This document shows positions 1-8,085 of a stretch of 21,840 bases of DNA, one piece after another. Under the pieces are notes generated by a model that saw nothing but the letters and a program-made list of their open reading frames with translations, made no database searches and was not told the DNA's origin. Each line of letters opens with the position of its first letter. Within the stretch, counting starts at the first letter, position 1. The DNA is taken from positions 1 to 21,840 of the forward strand of contig MGRJ01000021.1 in NCBI GenBank assembly GCA_001798135.1, written 5' to 3'. The position numbers and the translations under genes were made by a program. The DNA is from Deltaproteobacteria bacterium RIFCSPHIGHO2_02_FULL_40_28 (GTDB taxonomy: Bacteria; UBA10199; 2-12-FULL-40-28).

Positions 1-788
1 ATCTTGTGTCCAAATCGTTTCCAGCGCACTCCCCCACGGTCTGAATCGAGAGAAAACCAAATAACTAAGGCCTTTCCTTTTAAATTCTCGCGAGGCACAA
101 AACCCCATACCCTACTATCGGCGCTTTGATCTCTATTATCTCCCATCACAAAATAACTATTGGGAGGAACAATCAGATCATGGTCGGTAGCATTAGGCAT
201 AATTTTACTATTTTGCATCAGGTGGTTGATTCCCATTATATCTTCTGTTTTGATTTGATAGTTTTCATATCCCCGATAATAGGGAAGTTTTTTAAGAAGA
301 TAGGGGCTGGTTAATAAATTTTGTTCTGAAACAGTTAATCTTCGATCATCTTTGGGATCAAGACCCGTAAGGATAACATCTGAATTTTTAACTTCGCGAT
401 CATTGATGATTAAAATTCCGTTTACTAAACGAATATGATCCCCGGGTAATCCCACCACACGTTTAATAAAATCGAGAGATTCATTTTCTGGATAAATGAA
501 AACGATGATATCGCCTCTTTTGGGATCTGCAAATTTTTTAATCCACTTTTTCGTTCCAGGAACTCTTAAACCATAAATAAATTTATTAACAAAAATATGA
601 TCCCCAACCAAAAGAGTAGGCACCATGGATTTGGATGGAATTTTATAAGGCTCAACTAAAAAAGACCGGATTAAAAACGCAAAAAGTATGGCCCAAAAAA
701 GTGCTTCACCATATTCTCTCACCAAACCTTTTTTCTTTGTAGGAATGAGGGGTTCAGTTTTTCTGGGTTCATCCGGAATATAATCCAT
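1..788 (-). CDS. lepB: Signal peptidase I (3' end beyond window)
   Basis: Type I signal peptidase, the inner-membrane serine protease that removes signal peptides from exported proteins. I translated the minus strand from ATG 788 and it stays open for 262 codons to the window edge, so the C-terminus is missing. A membrane segment at about residues 28-46 is followed by PSKSMVPTLL, which holds the nucleophile Ser54. RGDIIVF (91-97) comes next, then KRVVGLPGD (109-117) with the general-base Lys109. The family box MGDNRDQSADSR lies at 215-226. All catalytic residues are therefore present. Between Lys109 and that box the domain carries a long insertion, about 135-205, as many Gram-negative enzymes do. 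The gene starts 8 nt after the lepA stop with GGAG just upstream, so it is probably co-transcribed with lepA. That neighbour pair is classical in Proteobacteria. Confidence 0.95.
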   Translation of the reverse strand, partial: MDYIPDEPRKTEPLIPTKKKGLVREYGEALFWAILFAFLIRSFLVEPYKIPSKSMVPTLLVGDHIFVNKFIYGLRVPGTKKWIKKFADPKRGDIIVFIYPENESLDFIKRVVGLPGDHIRLVNGILIINDREVKNSDVILTGLDPKDDRRLTVSEQNLLTSPYLLKKLPYYRGYENYQIKTEDIMGINHLMQNSKIMPNATDHDLIVPPNSYFVMGDNRDQSADSRVWGFVPRENLKGKALVIWFSLDSDRGGVRWKRFGHK

Positions 789-796
789 GCAATCTC

Positions 797-2599
797 CTAA
801 TCTATTTTAAGAACAGCTAAAAAAGCCTCTTGTGGAATCTCCACATGCCCTATTTGCTTCATTCTTTTTTTACCTTCTTTTTGTTTTTCTAACAGTTTTC
901 TTTTTCTCGTAATATCGCCTCCATAACATTTTGCAATCACATCTTTTCTTAATGCTTTTACTGTTTCTCTGGCAATAATTTTACTCCCAATAGCTGCCTG
1001 AATAGCCACTTCATATTGTTGCCTGGGAATAATTTCTCTTAATTTTTTAGTGAGTTCTCGTCCACGATAATAAGAAGTTTCGCGGTGAACAATAATAGAA
1101 AGAGCATCAACCACTTCATCGTTAATCAAAATATTCAGTTTCACTAAGTCTGAAGGTTTAAAACCAATGAGTTCATAATCTACCGAGGCATAGCCCTTGG
1201 TAATTGATTTAAGTTTATCATAAAAATCAAACATCATTTCAGGAAAAGGTAATTCATAATGGATCACCACACGATCAACCGTAATGTAATCGATTTTTTT
1301 TTGAGTTCCCCTTTTTTGTTCACAAAGACCAATCACAACTCCAACATATTCTGTTGGCACATGAATAATAACCTCGATGTAGGGTTCTTCTAAACGTTCG
1401 ATATTGGCAAAAGAAGGCATTTTGCTTGGGTTATCTACTTCAACCATTTTGCCACTAGTAAGATACACCCGATAAACAACCGTAGGGCTTGTAGAAATAA
1501 GTCTTAAATCATACTCACGCTCTAGTCTTTCTTGCACAATTTCCATATGTAAAAGCCCCAAGAAACCACAACGAAAACCAAAACCCAAGGCTACTGAGGT
1601 TTCAGGTTCAAAACGAAAAGCAGAATCGTTGAGGCGCAACTTTTCTAAGGAATCTTTTAAAACTTCATATTGATTTGATTCGATGGGATAAATGCCACAA
1701 AACACCATAGATTTCATTTCACGAAATCCAGGAAGCATTTTAGAAGCTGGGTTTTCTGCACCTGTGATAGTGTCTCCAATTTTGGCATCTCGAATTTCCT
1801 TGATACCCGCTATAATAATTCCCACTTCACCTGTTTCTAAACTATCAAAAAATTCCACCTGCGGAGTATAAGCCCCTAGTTTAATAACTTCGTGTTCCTT
1901 ACCCGTAGACATGAGAAGAATCTTTTGTCCCACTTCTATTCTCCCTTCCGCAACTCTTACCAACACCACAGCTCCCTGGTAAGAATCAAACCAGCTATCA
2001 AAAACCAGGGCTTGAAGTGGCGCGTCACTTTTTCCTTGCGGAGGTGGAATATATTTTACAATGGCTTCTAGAATTTCTTCGACACCCAAGCCTGTTTTAG
2101 CTGAAGCCAGCACTGCATGATCTGTGGGAAGCCCAACAATATCTTCAATTTGTTTTTTAACTCTTTCTGGATCGGCATTAGGCAGATCAACTTTGTTAAG
2201 AACGGGAATCATCTCTAAGTTTTGATCCATGGCCAAGTAAACATTAGAGAGGGTTTGTGCTTGAACTCCTTGGGCCGCATCCACAACAACTAAGGCCCCT
2301 TCACAAGCAAAAAGACTACGTGAGACCTCATACTGAAAATCAACATGCCCTGGGGTATCAATAAGATTGAATTCATATTGAAGCCCATCTTTGGCTTGAT
2401 AGTGAAGTCTCACTGATGAGGCCTTAATCGTAATCCCTCTTTCACGCTCTAAGTCCATCGAGTCTAGAAACTGTTCTTTCATTTGGCGAGCTTCAAGTGC
2501 TCCCGTTTTTTCGATAATACGATCGGCCAAGGTAGACTTGCCATGATCAATATGGGCAATGATGCAAAAATTTCTTCGTTGAGATTGAGATGGGGTCAA
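797..2599 (-). CDS. lepA: Elongation factor 4 (LepA), ribosome-associated GTPase
   Basis: A 600-residue protein, the usual size for EF4/LepA, a translational GTPase that acts on stalled or aberrant ribosomes. The G motifs are intact: AHIDHGKST (15-23), RGIT (54-57), DTPGH (81-85) and NKVD (135-138). The C-terminus has the LepA-specific segment with [11 protein letters not shown] near residue 560, which separates it from EF-G and BipA. The start is TTG at 2599. An in-frame TAA, the stop of the upstream RHH gene, lies only three codons before it, so no earlier start is possible, and there is no ATG before the P-loop. A weak GAG lies about 10 nt upstream. Rare start, weak ribosome site and close spacing together suggest translational coupling to the RHH gene. 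The gene is followed by lepB after 8 nt. Confidence 0.96.
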   Translation of the reverse strand: MTPSQSQRRNFCIIAHIDHGKSTLADRIIEKTGALEARQMKEQFLDSMDLERERGITIKASSVRLHYQAKDGLQYEFNLIDTPGHVDFQYEVSRSLFACEGALVVVDAAQGVQAQTLSNVYLAMDQNLEMIPVLNKVDLPNADPERVKKQIEDIVGLPTDHAVLASAKTGLGVEEILEAIVKYIPPPQGKSDAPLQALVFDSWFDSYQGAVVLVRVAEGRIEVGQKILLMSTGKEHEVIKLGAYTPQVEFFDSLETGEVGIIIAGIKEIRDAKIGDTITGAENPASKMLPGFREMKSMVFCGIYPIESNQYEVLKDSLEKLRLNDSAFRFEPETSVALGFGFRCGFLGLLHMEIVQERLEREYDLRLISTSPTVVYRVYLTSGKMVEVDNPSKMPSFANIERLEEPYIEVIIHVPTEYVGVVIGLCEQKRGTQKKIDYITVDRVVIHYELPFPEMMFDFYDKLKSITKGYASVDYELIGFKPSDLVKLNILINDEVVDALSIIVHRETSYYRGRELTKKLREIIPRQQYEVAIQAAIGSKIIARETVKALRKDVIAKCYGGDITRKRKLLEKQKEGKKRMKQIGHVEIPQEAFLAVLKID

Positions 2600-2605
2600 G
2601 ATAGC

Positions 2606-2797
2606 TTACTCGTCATGCTGGGTATCAATGAGGGATAATTGGCCCGGTAATTCTTTTTTGTGTTGCTCCAAAATTAAATCGATACCCTGCCTAATATATT
2701 CCGCCACCGGAACCTTGGTTTTGTCGTTGAGCTTTTTTAAAAGCTCATTTTGTTCTTCTGTAATGTAAATGGTCGTTGAAATTTTTTTCCGAGCCAT
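2606..2797 (-). CDS. Ribbon-helix-helix DNA-binding protein, probable autoregulator
   Basis: A 63-residue protein with the MetJ/Arc-type RHH layout. A basic start, MARKK, leads to a beta strand at about 6-12 (ISTTIYI), helix A at about 13-26 and helix B at about 29-46 (PVAEYIRQGIDLIL). The last 15 residues are polar and probably disordered. RHH proteins bind operators as dimers through paired beta strands. No toxin gene follows, so an antitoxin role is not supported; the next genes are lepA and lepB. A perfect palindrome covers the start codon and -10 box, which fits autorepression. No Shine-Dalgarno sequence precedes ATG 2797, and the -10 box ends only 8 nt before it, so the transcript may be leaderless. 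The fold assignment is firm; the target and the signal it senses are inferred or unknown. Confidence 0.8.
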   Translation of the reverse strand: MARKKISTTIYITEEQNELLKKLNDKTKVPVAEYIRQGIDLILEQHKKELPGQLSLIDTQHDE

Positions 2798-2812
2798 ATA
2801 ATGACATTATAT
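2796..2812. promoter_or_regulatory. Perfect palindrome over -10 box and start codon, candidate RHH operator
   Basis: ATATAATG-A-CATTATAT is a perfect inverted repeat with 8-nt arms around one central base. It covers the whole -10 hexamer and the first two bases of the RHH start codon. A second palindrome, CTATATATATAG at 2815-2826, fills the spacer to the -35 box. Adjacent short palindromes are the usual form of RHH operators, where two dimers bind side by side, and occupancy here would block RNA polymerase. Binding by the adjacent protein is inferred. Confidence 0.55.
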
Positions 2813-2832
2813 GACTATATATATAGCGTCAA
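2806..2832 (-). promoter_or_regulatory. Sigma70-type promoter of RHH-lepA-lepB, likely leaderless
   Basis: Read on the minus strand, TTGACG (2832-2827) is followed by a 15-nt spacer and a perfect TATAAT (2811-2806). The 15-nt spacer is short, but both boxes are close to consensus. The predicted transcript start falls within a nucleotide or two of the A of ATG 2797, leaving no room for a leader. The spacer itself contains the 12-nt palindrome CTATATATATAG (2815-2826). Confidence 0.65.
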
Positions 2833-2839
2833 CATATTT

Positions 2840-3511
2840 TTAAAACCCGGGAGCGGTGGCATTCATTCCATAATCTTGTTTAATTTGTTTTTTAGCTTGG
2901 TGCATACTTTCTTCATCTAGAAAAGGCCCCAGGTTAAGATAATATTTTCCTCCATTTTGCATTAAATTGTCTGCATGAGCAGGAATACCTTGCTTTGCTA
3001 ACTTACCTGCAAAACGAGTGGCTTCTTCCTCTGAAAAAAAACTTCCCAGCTGCATAAAATTTCCTTTTTGATTTTGATCCAAAACTTTCACAGGAGCAGG
3101 TTGCGGCTTTTGAAGAACTTCCGAAAGAACTGCTTCAAGAGGTTTTTCAGAAGGTTTTGAAGGAAGTATCACATGCGTTTTTTCTACGGGCTTAGACACC
3201 ACATCTTCATGGATCTCCTCCACCTGATCTGGTATTCCACTTCGAAAAATTACCCCAGTATCACTTTCTAAATACTTATTAAATATCATATTCTTATTTG
3301 ATTCTTCTTTAAGTAATGCTTCAAGTTCGTTGTCAGAAAGGGTTGTTGGGAGTAATGGATTTTCTCGAAAACGATCGAGATTTAATCCCCAGAGAAGTTC
3401 GGGCCCAAAACGAGCTCCTAAGTAAAAAAGAGCAAAGCCTAAAAGGGTTAAACACAAAATCCCAAAAAGGGTTTGTCCAAAAGTTAATTTGAGTGGGTAT
3501 TGATCTTTCAT
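2840..3511 (-). CDS. SPOR-domain, single-pass inner-membrane protein
   Basis: A bitopic protein of 223 residues. A short cytoplasmic start leads into one membrane helix at about residues 12-32. A Pro/Glu/Lys-rich periplasmic linker follows, and a C-terminal SPOR domain fills about 148-223, with GNFMQLGSF at its start and KYYLNLGPF near the end. SPOR domains bind denuded glycan strands at division septa, and this layout resembles FtsN/DedD-like proteins. A divisome link is inferred from architecture only. ATG 3511 overlaps the argS stop as TGATG; a GTG one codon earlier (3514) is also possible, and no clear ribosome site separates them. It is the last gene of the speA-kinase-M16-M16-argS run, and no terminator is visible before the RHH promoter. 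Confidence 0.85.
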   Translation of the reverse strand: MKDQYPLKLTFGQTLFGILCLTLLGFALFYLGARFGPELLWGLNLDRFRENPLLPTTLSDNELEALLKEESNKNMIFNKYLESDTGVIFRSGIPDQVEEIHEDVVSKPVEKTHVILPSKPSEKPLEAVLSEVLQKPQPAPVKVLDQNQKGNFMQLGSFFSEEEATRFAGKLAKQGIPAHADNLMQNGGKYYLNLGPFLDEESMHQAKKQIKQDYGMNATAPGF

Positions 3512-5184
3512 CACATGCGTTCAGGCGCCCCAATGCCTAAAATTTCTAACCCATTTTGTAATACTTGTTTGAGGCAGGAAAGAAAAAACAAACGAGCAGC
3601 AATTAAATTTTTATCTCCCGTTAAAATTCGATAACTCGAATCATTTCTGGCCCTATCATAGTAAGATTGAAAGCTCCTCGCTAATTCCAAAAGATAATAA
3701 GCCACACGATGGGGGGCCAAATCCTCTGCTGCCAATTTGATCGTGGCTGGATAATTTAAAAGAGTACGAGCCAAACTTAATTCTTCAGGACATTGCAAAA
3801 AAGAAACATATTCTTTTTGGTATAAAAAAGGATTTTGTGGAAAAATCCCCTCCTCGATTGCCTTGGCAAAAATACTTGAAATTCTGGCGTGAGCATATTG
3901 AATATAATAAACAGGATTTTCACTGGTTTGTTTTTTTGCAAGTTCTAAATCAAAATCAAGCTGGGCATTAAAAGAGCGCATCATAAAAAAATAACGAGCC
4001 ACATCTCGTCCTACTTCACCAATTACATTTTCGAGAGTTTCATATTGGGCCCTTCGGGTAGACATGGCAATTTGTTCACCGTCACGCACCAGGCTCACCA
4101 TTTGAATTAAAAGAATAGAAAGTTTACTTTCATCAAGGCCTAAAACTTTGAGAGCTGATTTAAGTCTAGGGGCATACCCTGCATGATCTGCCCCCCAAAT
4201 ATTAATCATGCGATCATAGCCACGAGCATATTTATTTTGATGATAAGCAATATCGGGGGTTAAATAAGTATTACTCCCATCAGACTTAATTAAAACCCTA
4301 TCTTTATCATCACCAAATTGCGTGGACTTAAGCCACAGAGCTCCTTCGTTTTCATAGGTAAATCCTTTGGTTTTTAATTCTTCCAAGATTTTTTGGACCT
4401 CGCCCGATTGATACAAGCTAGATTCCATAAAATAAGTATCAAAGGGTAAAACCCCAGCCTGAGTCATTTGATCTTTAATTTCTTCTAAAATACGATCACC
4501 TGCAATACGGCCTAATTCGCAAATGGTATCGCTTTCTTCTTTGGCTTTTGGATTAAAATTATTTTTTAATAAATCTTTGGCCAAATCGGTAATGTATTCT
4601 CCCTGATAGGCATTTTCAGGAAAAATAATCTTTTCTCCCTGCAATTCCTGCATTCTCAGATAAACCGATTTTCCTAAAGTCATCATTTGAATACCACCAT
4701 CGTTAATGTAGTATTCACGTTTTGCTTCATAACCAACAGCTTGCATTAATCTGGAAAGAGTATCTCCCACAACAGCATTGCGGCCATGCCCAATATGAAG
4801 CGGCCCCGTGGGATTAGCACTCACAAACTCAACTAACACCTTCTTGCCTTGATAATCTTTGCAAATACCATATTGTTTTTTTTCATGAGCAATGACCTGA
4901 AGAGCTTCTATAAGGGCTTTGGGGGTTAGTTTGAAATTAATGAAACCAGGACCTGCAATGGTAATGGATTCAAACACATCAGAAGAACCCAAACCATCTA
5001 CAATTTTTTGAGCCATTTCTCGTGGATTCATTTTTTGAGCCTTAGCTAAAACTAAAGCCACATTGCTGGCAAAATCACCATGCTCTGGTTTTACAGGGAT
5101 ACTCACTTCCCAAGAAGAAGAAGAAGAAAAACCTAAAACATTTAAAGTTTCTTTTAGTTTTAAAACAACAATTTTTTTAAGCAT
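3511..5184 (-). CDS. argS: Arginyl-tRNA synthetase
   Basis: A class I aminoacyl-tRNA synthetase of 557 residues that charges tRNA-Arg. The N-terminal additional domain has PEHGDFASN at 33-41. The HIGH motif is within ANPTGPLHIGHGRN, with HIGH at 130-133. The second signature is the ArgRS form, GEQIAMSTRRA, with MSTR at 374-377. The anticodon-binding (DALR) domain includes QYAHARISSI and the C-terminal helices and looks complete. The start ATG lies 1 nt after the stop of the upstream M16 gene, which implies coupling. An in-frame (TCT)5 tract at about 5112-5126 encodes five serines at residues 20-24; slippage there by one unit would change only a serine count. Confidence 0.97.
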   Translation of the reverse strand: MLKKIVVLKLKETLNVLGFSSSSSWEVSIPVKPEHGDFASNVALVLAKAQKMNPREMAQKIVDGLGSSDVFESITIAGPGFINFKLTPKALIEALQVIAHEKKQYGICKDYQGKKVLVEFVSANPTGPLHIGHGRNAVVGDTLSRLMQAVGYEAKREYYINDGGIQMMTLGKSVYLRMQELQGEKIIFPENAYQGEYITDLAKDLLKNNFNPKAKEESDTICELGRIAGDRILEEIKDQMTQAGVLPFDTYFMESSLYQSGEVQKILEELKTKGFTYENEGALWLKSTQFGDDKDRVLIKSDGSNTYLTPDIAYHQNKYARGYDRMINIWGADHAGYAPRLKSALKVLGLDESKLSILLIQMVSLVRDGEQIAMSTRRAQYETLENVIGEVGRDVARYFFMMRSFNAQLDFDLELAKKQTSENPVYYIQYAHARISSIFAKAIEEGIFPQNPFLYQKEYVSFLQCPEELSLARTLLNYPATIKLAAEDLAPHRVAYYLLELARSFQSYYDRARNDSSYRILTGDKNLIAARLFFLSCLKQVLQNGLEILGIGAPERM

Positions 5185-5185
5185 A

Positions 5186-6598
5186 TTAATCTAAATCTAA
5201 GGGGAGCGTATGAATGGCCCCTCCAATTTTAGAAAGATCCCCCATCTTTTCGGGATCGCCCACTACAACCATCACTAAGCGATCGGGGAAAAAATAATTT
5301 TGTAAAACTCTTTCAATATCGCCCTTTCCTACAGCTAACATTTTCTTTTGGTAAACAGAAAGATAATTGGGTGGATACCCATAGTAATCATAATAAACCT
5401 GGGACTCTACAATCTCAAAAGGATCGCTTAATTCAAAAATAAGACGTGTTAAAATGGCTTTTTTAGCATCTAAAATTTCCCTGTCGGTTGGATAATTTTG
5501 TGTCACGAGATTTTTAAAAACACTTTGAGCCTCGCTAAGGGCTTGAGCAGTAGTTTGACTCTGAGTACTAATATTCATTTCAAATGCACCCACATCTGTT
5601 GTGAGCGCATAAGCTGAATAGGCTCCATAAGCCAAACCCAACTCAACACGAATACGCGAACCTAATCTTCCTCCAAAAGTTGTCCCTCCCAAAATATAGT
5701 TAGCAAGAATAAGGGCATATTTATCTGGGTTTTGGCGCGTATCCCCAAAATGCCCCAAGGTAAGAGCTGATTGAGTATTTTTTTGTGGAACAACATAAAG
5801 CCCAGGCTTCCATTCTTTGACAACAGGTGCGGGCTTGGTTCGATCTATCGTAGAATTTTTCCAGGAAAATGAATACTCAGAAATTGTTTTTAAAATTTGA
5901 GCTTTGGAAATCTGGGAAGAAACAGCCAACCATATTTTTTGAGGCCCCACATAGTTTTTATAAAATTGGACCACATCATCACGTGTTATTTGAGAAGTGG
6001 TTTTTAAACCAGGGAGTCTGGCCCAAACACTTTCATTTCCAAAAAGAACCTGACGATATTCTCTCCCGGCCACATCACTTGGTGTTTCATTACGCCTCAA
6101 AATTTCATCAGTCATGGCTTGTTTAATGGTATTTAACCTCGCCTCATCAAAAGCAGGTTCTGTGAATAATTCAAAAAATAATTTAATGGCCAGTGGGGCA
6201 TCTTTGGCTAAAGAACGAATTTTAAAAACAGAAAATTCTGCATGGGTTTCACTACTTACCATCATGGCATACTGCTCTAAGGTTTGGTCTATTTCTTTCG
6301 AAGAGGTGTGCAAACTCCCTCCGGTACGAAGAAGTTCCATCATGACAGCAGCTAATCCTTTTTTCTCTACGGATTCATCAATAGAACCAACCTCAATTAA
6401 GGCCTGCATTTCAAAAACAGGAAGCTCCTGGTTTGGAAGGTAGTAAAACTTAAGCCCATTGGGTAAAACCTCCTTGGAAATCTCAGGCATTTTAATTTCA
6501 GGAACATTTAATTGATCAAATTGATCCAAGAAAGGGTCAGAAAGTACCAATCCTATAAAAGAAAAAACTAAAATGAAAGTAAGAATAATTTTTTTCAC
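5186..6598 (-). CDS. M16-family protein lacking the zinc motif (non-catalytic partner)
   Basis: A 470-residue exported protein with signal peptide at about 1-20 (cleavage after VLS) and two M16 half-domains. Where an active M16 enzyme has HxxEH after GLA, this one has GLAAVMMELL (81-90), so the zinc-binding histidines and the catalytic Glu are absent. The distal M16 feature GGRLGSRIRVELGLAYG is kept. In two-subunit M16 proteases such as MPP or bacterial M16B pairs, one chain carries the zinc and the other carries this Arg/Tyr region; the upstream gene supplies the zinc chain. The start is GTG 6598, overlapping the upstream stop as GTGA. The predicted location is periplasmic. The substrate is unknown. 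Confidence 0.9.
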   Translation of the reverse strand: MKKIILTFILVFSFIGLVLSDPFLDQFDQLNVPEIKMPEISKEVLPNGLKFYYLPNQELPVFEMQALIEVGSIDESVEKKGLAAVMMELLRTGGSLHTSSKEIDQTLEQYAMMVSSETHAEFSVFKIRSLAKDAPLAIKLFFELFTEPAFDEARLNTIKQAMTDEILRRNETPSDVAGREYRQVLFGNESVWARLPGLKTTSQITRDDVVQFYKNYVGPQKIWLAVSSQISKAQILKTISEYSFSWKNSTIDRTKPAPVVKEWKPGLYVVPQKNTQSALTLGHFGDTRQNPDKYALILANYILGGTTFGGRLGSRIRVELGLAYGAYSAYALTTDVGAFEMNISTQSQTTAQALSEAQSVFKNLVTQNYPTDREILDAKKAILTRLIFELSDPFEIVESQVYYDYYGYPPNYLSVYQKKMLAVGKGDIERVLQNYFFPDRLVMVVVGDPEKMGDLSKIGGAIHTLPLDLD

Positions 6599-8085
6599 TT
6601 GGTTTCCATCTGTGGTTCAAAAAAAGCAGTTACTTGTCTCTCAGAAATAAAATAGTGTTTGGCCACCGCTTGAATATCTTCGGCCTGTATTTTTTTTATT
6701 TCATCAATCAATGTATTTAAATTATTCCAATTACCAGTTAAGCTTTCATAAAAACTCAAGGTTGAAGCTAAACCCATATTAGATTTCATGGCCCAAACAC
6801 GATGAGCATCTACATTGTTTTTAACCTTCTCTAATTCAGCAGACGTAACTAATTCTGTTTTTAATTTATGAAGTTCCTCTAAGATACCTTGAAATAAATC
6901 CTGATTCGTATGGGGAGGAAGCGGTTGGGCATAAATGGTAAATAACCCATCTAACCTGGTTCCAGGGAGAGAAGCATCACATCCAACTTGACTCGCTAAT
7001 TTTTGTTCCAAAACCAAACTGGCATAAAGACGCGAAGTTCTGCCCTGACAAAGCAAGGTATCTAATACATCAAAAACTTTATCATCAACATGGGGATAAG
7101 CTGGACGATAAAAACCAACATACATCCTAGCTCCTCCCTGCCCCCGAATTGTTTTAGACTTTGGAAACCCCTCTAAAGATTCAGGTAAAATTTGGGTTAT
7201 ACTATCAGGCCTGGTAGGTAATTTTTCAAAATAATGTTTTACAACCTCAAGGGTTTTTTTTACATCTAAGTCACCAACCAAACTAATAACCATGCGAGAA
7301 GGAATATAATAACGATCATGAAAAGCTCTGGCCTGCTCGTAAGTATAGTTAGCAATATGCTCTGGTTTGCCAATTACATTATTTTTATAAGGACTGGTTT
7401 GAAAAGCTTCTGAAACAAAAGCCTCATAAATCTGCCCGTCGGGGCTATTTTCGTAACGCATCCGTCTTTCTTCAGCCACTACTTCTCTTTCTTTATAAAA
7501 TTCACGATACACAGGATTAAGCAACCGTTCGCTTTCCATGTAAGCCCACATTTCCAATCGATTGGAAGGAAGAGAAACATAGTAGTTGGTAAAATCATTC
7601 GAAGTGTTTGCATTCAAATCAGCCCCACCATGCCTTTGAAGCACGCGCACAAATTCATTAGGGATGATAAACTTTTTATATTCTTCCTCTAAGGTTTTAA
7701 ATTGTTCTTGATAGGATTTTAAATCTTTATCTTGCATACCTCTCTTTTTTAAAAGAACAATTTTAGTCCCTAACTCATGTATTTCTTCCAAAAGCCCTTT
7801 TTCGAGTTGATAATTTTTTGTGCCAATAGTGGGGGTGCCTTTAAAGGCCATGTGTTCAAAAAAATGAGCCAAACCGGTAGCATGAGGAGATTCCTCAATA
7901 TTTCCTACCTTAATTCGGGTAAAGGCTGAAAAAACAGGAGCCTCCCCTCTGGAAACAATGAGAACAGTAATTCCATTATCAAGTTTAAATCGATGCACCC
8001 CTTTTAAAAAAGAATCTGCATTAACCCCGCCACAAGCAACAAGAAAAAAAAGAAAACATATTTTGAGAAAAAATTTAATTTTCAT
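6595..8085 (-). CDS. M16-family zinc metalloprotease, lipoprotein, catalytic subunit
   Basis: A 496-residue protein with an uncleaved-form signal ending in the lipobox LVAC (Cys18), so it is probably lipid-anchored in the envelope. The inverted zinc motif is GLAHFFEH (71-78): His74 and His78 are ligands and Glu77 is the base. The third ligand lies in EREVVAEERR (199-208). An inserted Lys/Glu-rich helical stretch, about 96-145, separates the motif from the rest of the first domain. The frame is open upstream to 8220, but ATG 8085 gives a proper signal peptide, while the longer version would run through the kinase tail. The gene overlaps the kinase by 11 nt. With the next gene it forms a catalytic/non-catalytic M16 pair. 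The substrate is unknown. Confidence 0.92.
   Translation of the reverse strand: MKIKFFLKICFLFFLVACGGVNADSFLKGVHRFKLDNGITVLIVSRGEAPVFSAFTRIKVGNIEESPHATGLAHFFEHMAFKGTPTIGTKNYQLEKGLLEEIHELGTKIVLLKKRGMQDKDLKSYQEQFKTLEEEYKKFIIPNEFVRVLQRHGGADLNANTSNDFTNYYVSLPSNRLEMWAYMESERLLNPVYREFYKEREVVAEERRMRYENSPDGQIYEAFVSEAFQTSPYKNNVIGKPEHIANYTYEQARAFHDRYYIPSRMVISLVGDLDVKKTLEVVKHYFEKLPTRPDSITQILPESLEGFPKSKTIRGQGGARMYVGFYRPAYPHVDDKVFDVLDTLLCQGRTSRLYASLVLEQKLASQVGCDASLPGTRLDGLFTIYAQPLPPHTNQDLFQGILEELHKLKTELVTSAELEKVKNNVDAHRVWAMKSNMGLASTLSFYESLTGNWNNLNTLIDEIKKIQAEDIQAVAKHYFISERQVTAFFEPQMETK

Noticed and set aside
126-314. 62-codon plus-strand open frame
   Set aside because: It is antisense to lepB, whose minus-strand frame has all signal peptidase motifs.
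2606-2797. RHH protein as antitoxin of a toxin-antitoxin pair
   Set aside because: The next gene is lepA and the upstream one is a SPOR protein; no RelE-, PIN- or MazF-like gene is adjacent.
2835-2860. Possible terminator after the SPOR gene
   Set aside because: The CCCGGG palindrome before a short T-run cannot form a stable hairpin with a loop, so no terminator is called.
5869-6443. Two plus-strand open frames of 85 and 109 codons
   Set aside because: They are antisense to the non-catalytic M16 gene, have no recognisable domain and no ribosome site.
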